Positions 21,088 to 22,772 of a stretch of DNA of 22,772 bases are shown here, piece by piece. The first letter of the stretch is position 1; each line of letters begins with the position of its first letter. The stretch lies in NCBI GenBank assembly GCA_036522155.1, contig DATDGI010000250.1:1-22772 (forward strand). Reading direction: 5' to 3'. The notes below the pieces were generated by a model, which searched no databases, was not told where the DNA came from, and saw nothing but the letters and a program-made list of their open reading frames with translations. Source of the stretch: UBA9676 sp036522155 (GTDB lineage Bacteria; Actinomycetota; Actinomycetes; Streptosporangiales; Streptosporangiaceae). The position numbers were made by a program, and so were the translations under genes.

Positions 21088-22115
21088 TCATGGCCAGTCA
21101 CCCGATGCCCGGGGATCCACCCGCCGCGGGCGCGCCCGTGACTGAGCCGTCAGCCGCCGCCGCGCGGCTCGAGCACACCGCGGCGTTCTACTCCAGCCCC
21201 GGCGAGTACCTGGACCAGGTGCTCGCCTTCGTGACCGCGGGCCTCGCGCGGGCCGAGCCGGTCCTGGTCGCGGTGCCCGGCCCGAAGATCGGCCTGCTCC
21301 GGGAGGGACTGGGCCGGCGGGCGCACCAGGTGGGTTTCGCCGACATGACGGCGATGGGCGCCAACCCGGCATGGATCATCCCTCGGGTGCGCGCCTTCGT
21401 GGACGCCCATCCCGGCCAGCCGGTGCGGTACGTGGGCGAGCCGATCTGGGAGACCCGCACCCCGGCCGAGCTCACCGAGGCCACCCGGCACGAGGCCCTG
21501 ATCAACCTGGCGTTCGCCGGCACCGCTGCCCGTATCCTGTGCCCCTACGACTCCAGCCGGCTCGCGCCCGGGGTCATCGCCAACGCGGAACGGACCCACC
21601 CCCGGCTCATCCGCGGCGGGCAGGTGCGGCCCAGCGACGTTTACACGACGGCGACGCTGTTCCCGGCGGACTGCGACCAGCCGCTGCCCGCCCCGCCGGC
21701 CGGGGCCGCGTTCCTCACCTACCGGGACAACCTGGCCCGGGTCCGGGCGTTCGTCACCGAGCACGCGCTGCAGGCCGGGCTGCCGGCCGGCCGGGCCGCG
21801 GATCTGGTGATCGCCGTCAGCGAGCTGGCGGCCAACACCGTGCGGCACACCGCAGGCGACGGCGTCCTGCACATCTGGGCCACCGGCCCGGAGGTGCTCT
21901 GCCAGGTGCGCGATACCGGCTACATCAGTGATCCGCTGGTGGGCCGGCGGCCGCTGCCACCCGACGCTGGCAACGGGCACGGCCTGCGGGTCGTCCACCA
22001 GATCTGCGACCTGGTCGAACTGCGCACCAGCCGTACCAGCGGGACCACGATCCGCCTGCATATGCGCCGGCCGGCCGCCGACGGCGGGCAGGTTTGGAGT
22101 TCCGGCTTGGGGTAG
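21084..22115 (+). CDS. MEDS-domain sensor with HATPase (RsbW-like) anti-sigma-type module
   Basis: A 343-aa cytoplasmic regulator. The N-terminal half (about 25-185) starts LEHTAAFYSSPGEYLDQVLAFVTAGLARAEPVLVAVP and fits the MEDS/DcmR-type sensory domain. The C-terminal part (about 215-335) is an HATPase_c_2 domain with N-box ELAANTVRHTAGDG, G1 VRDTGYISDP and G2 GNGHGLRVV. No phospho-acceptor domain is present, so it is more like a serine kinase/anti-sigma factor than a histidine kinase. It could act on a sigma factor or anti-anti-sigma protein not seen here. ATG 21084 is coupled to the small upstream ORF; ATG 21090 (341 aa) has better Shine-Dalgarno spacing to GAGG. Confidence 0.9.
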   Translation: MIMASHPMPGDPPAAGAPVTEPSAAAARLEHTAAFYSSPGEYLDQVLAFVTAGLARAEPVLVAVPGPKIGLLREGLGRRAHQVGFADMTAMGANPAWIIPRVRAFVDAHPGQPVRYVGEPIWETRTPAELTEATRHEALINLAFAGTAARILCPYDSSRLAPGVIANAERTHPRLIRGGQVRPSDVYTTATLFPADCDQPLPAPPAGAAFLTYRDNLARVRAFVTEHALQAGLPAGRAADLVIAVSELAANTVRHTAGDGVLHIWATGPEVLCQVRDTGYISDPLVGRRPLPPDAGNGHGLRVVHQICDLVELRTSRTSGTTIRLHMRRPAADGGQVWSSGLG

Positions 22116-22148
22116 TGGGCGGCGCATCACACGTGCCAGGGAGGAACG

Positions 22149-22193
22149 ATGGCCGCCGTCCTGCTGATCCTGGGGCGCTGGTACCGGTGGTAG
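22149..22193 (+). CDS. 14-codon leader ORF (or broken N-terminus) before wbl
   Basis: AGGGAGG (22138-22144) is placed 4 nt before an ATG that opens a 14-residue frame, MAAVLLILGRWYRW, ending at TAG 22191-22193. The stop overlaps the best in-frame wbl start, GTG 22187. Either this is a coupling/attenuator leader peptide or it is the original Wbl N-terminus separated by a single-base frameshift. Confidence 0.45.
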   Translation: MAAVLLILGRWYRW

Positions 22194-22498
22194 GCCCGGC
22201 CGGCTGGCGGTCCCAGGGCGCTTGCCTGACCGCCGATCCGGAACTGTTCGTCCCGATCTCCGCCGCCGGTGCCGGGCGGCAGCAGGAACGCCTGGCCAAG
22301 GCGGTGTGCAACCGCTGCCCGGTCCGTGAGCCCTGCCTGCGGTTCGCCCTGCGGACCAATCAGGCCCACGGCGTCTGGGGCGGCCTGGGTGAGACCGAGC
22401 GGCTGCGCCTGCGGCGGCGGCTGCGGGCGGACGGCGACGGGACCGTGCCGGACCGGGTGCCGGGCACCGGCCGGGTGGGGCGCCGGCGCAGCGCCTGA
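22187..22498 (+). CDS. WhiB-like [4Fe-4S] transcriptional regulator
   Basis: A Wbl protein of about 103 aa from GTG 22187. The four cluster cysteines are Cys13 (GACLTADPELF), Cys41, Cys44 and Cys50 (CNRCPVREPC), followed by the turn motif GVWGG (62-66) and a basic C-terminus RLRLRRRLR...GRRRSA for DNA contact. It is probably an iron-sulfur, redox- or NO-responsive partner of the primary sigma factor. The start is uncertain: the frame is open upstream to 22094, but the only strong Shine-Dalgarno serves an ATG in another frame (22149). GTG 22133 is another in-frame option. It follows the MEDS gene by 71 bp. Confidence 0.9.
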   Translation: MVGPAGWRSQGACLTADPELFVPISAAGAGRQQERLAKAVCNRCPVREPCLRFALRTNQAHGVWGGLGETERLRLRRRLRADGDGTVPDRVPGTGRVGRRRSA

Positions 22499-22510
22499 TA
22501 AGCATGAGGG

Positions 22511-22772
22511 GTGGATCCGGTACAAGCGCTGCGCCAGATCGCCTTCCAGCTGGAACGGGCCAGCGCGCCCACCTACCGGGTCAGGGCGTTCCGCCGCGCC
22601 GCCGCCGTGCTGGAGGATCTGCCCCCGGGTGAGCTGAGCCAGCGGATCGGTGACGGCACGCTGCAGGCGCTGCCCGGCATCGGCGCCGCCACCAGCGAGG
22701 TCATCAGCCAGGCCGTGGCCGGGCAGCAGCCGGACTATCTCACCCGGCTGCTCGCGGCCGCCCCGGCCGCGG
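22511..22772 (+). CDS. PHP/helix-hairpin-helix (PolX-like) protein, N-terminus only
   Basis: Eighty-seven codons before the window ends. The peptide begins MDPVQALRQIAFQLERASAPTYRVRAFRRAA and continues with LQALPGIGAATSEVISQA, a helix-hairpin-helix motif. This is the typical N-terminus of the actinobacterial PHP-domain proteins related to DNA polymerase X, which have an 8-kDa-like helical domain, HhH and then a PHP phosphoesterase; the PHP part is not seen. GTG 22511 directly follows GAGGG, too close for a normal ribosome binding site, so a leaderless start is possible. It lies 12 bp after wbl. Confidence 0.8.
   Translation, partial: MDPVQALRQIAFQLERASAPTYRVRAFRRAAAVLEDLPPGELSQRIGDGTLQALPGIGAATSEVISQAVAGQQPDYLTRLLAAAPAA

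Overview
This is a very GC-rich, densely coding window from an actinobacterium. The evidence is a WhiB-like iron-sulfur protein, an ECF41-type sigma factor, a deazaflavin (F420)-type oxidoreductase, frequent GTG starts, very high GC at third codon positions and many 1-17 bp gene overlaps. The sequence does not fix the genus. I see no tRNA, rRNA, CRISPR array, transposase or phage gene.

Left end (1-5595). A minus-strand chemosensory operon reads MCP -> CheW -> CheA, with 4-bp stop/start overlaps; CheA runs off the left edge. A 669-bp upstream region follows, then a secreted transglycosylase-like protein with a clear terminator. Next come a minus-strand coding remnant with no intact 5' end and a sulfotransferase whose start lies among CGTTAYGTAA repeats.

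Centre (5604-19446). This is a catabolic regulon and the most interesting part of the window. On the plus strand, in order: an acetoacetate-decarboxylase-fold protein, a semialdehyde dehydrogenase (HpaE/HpcC-like), a class III extradiol dioxygenase (HpaD-like, homoprotocatechuate 2,3-dioxygenase family), a fumarylacetoacetate-hydrolase-fold protein (HpaG-like), a group II PLP amino-acid decarboxylase, a MarR regulator, a cytochrome P450, an LLM flavin/F420 monooxygenase, an ACMSD-like amidohydrolase, an APC amino acid/amine permease and an SDR. Two minus-strand genes are embedded and divergently transcribed: a glutamine-synthetase-family ligase and a class I glutamine amidotransferase. A GS-like ligase with a class I amidotransferase is the known signature of gamma-glutamylation routes for amines (PuuA/PuuD; the aniline AtdA1/AtdA2 type). 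With the decarboxylase, permease and meta-cleavage genes, the simplest model is uptake and breakdown of an aromatic amino acid or amine through a gamma-glutamyl intermediate and extradiol ring cleavage. The substrate is not determined. Two operator families tie the block together: GTTTGGTRCCAAAC before the dehydrogenase and between the amidotransferase and P450, and a 20-bp TCGTTYGTATCCRTACGATC element between GS and the ADC-like gene and inside the promoter of the amidohydrolase operon.

Right end (19412-22772). A minus-strand operon encodes an ECF41/SigJ-type sigma factor and an F420-type oxidoreductase, preceded by a promoter matching the ECF41 consensus, so probably self-activated. Divergent from it are a MEDS plus HATPase anti-sigma-type regulator, a WhiB-like protein and the start of a PHP/HhH protein. 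Both the MEDS and wbl genes are preceded by short ORFs with good ribosome binding sites whose stop codons overlap the next start, suggesting translational coupling or, for wbl, a frameshift.
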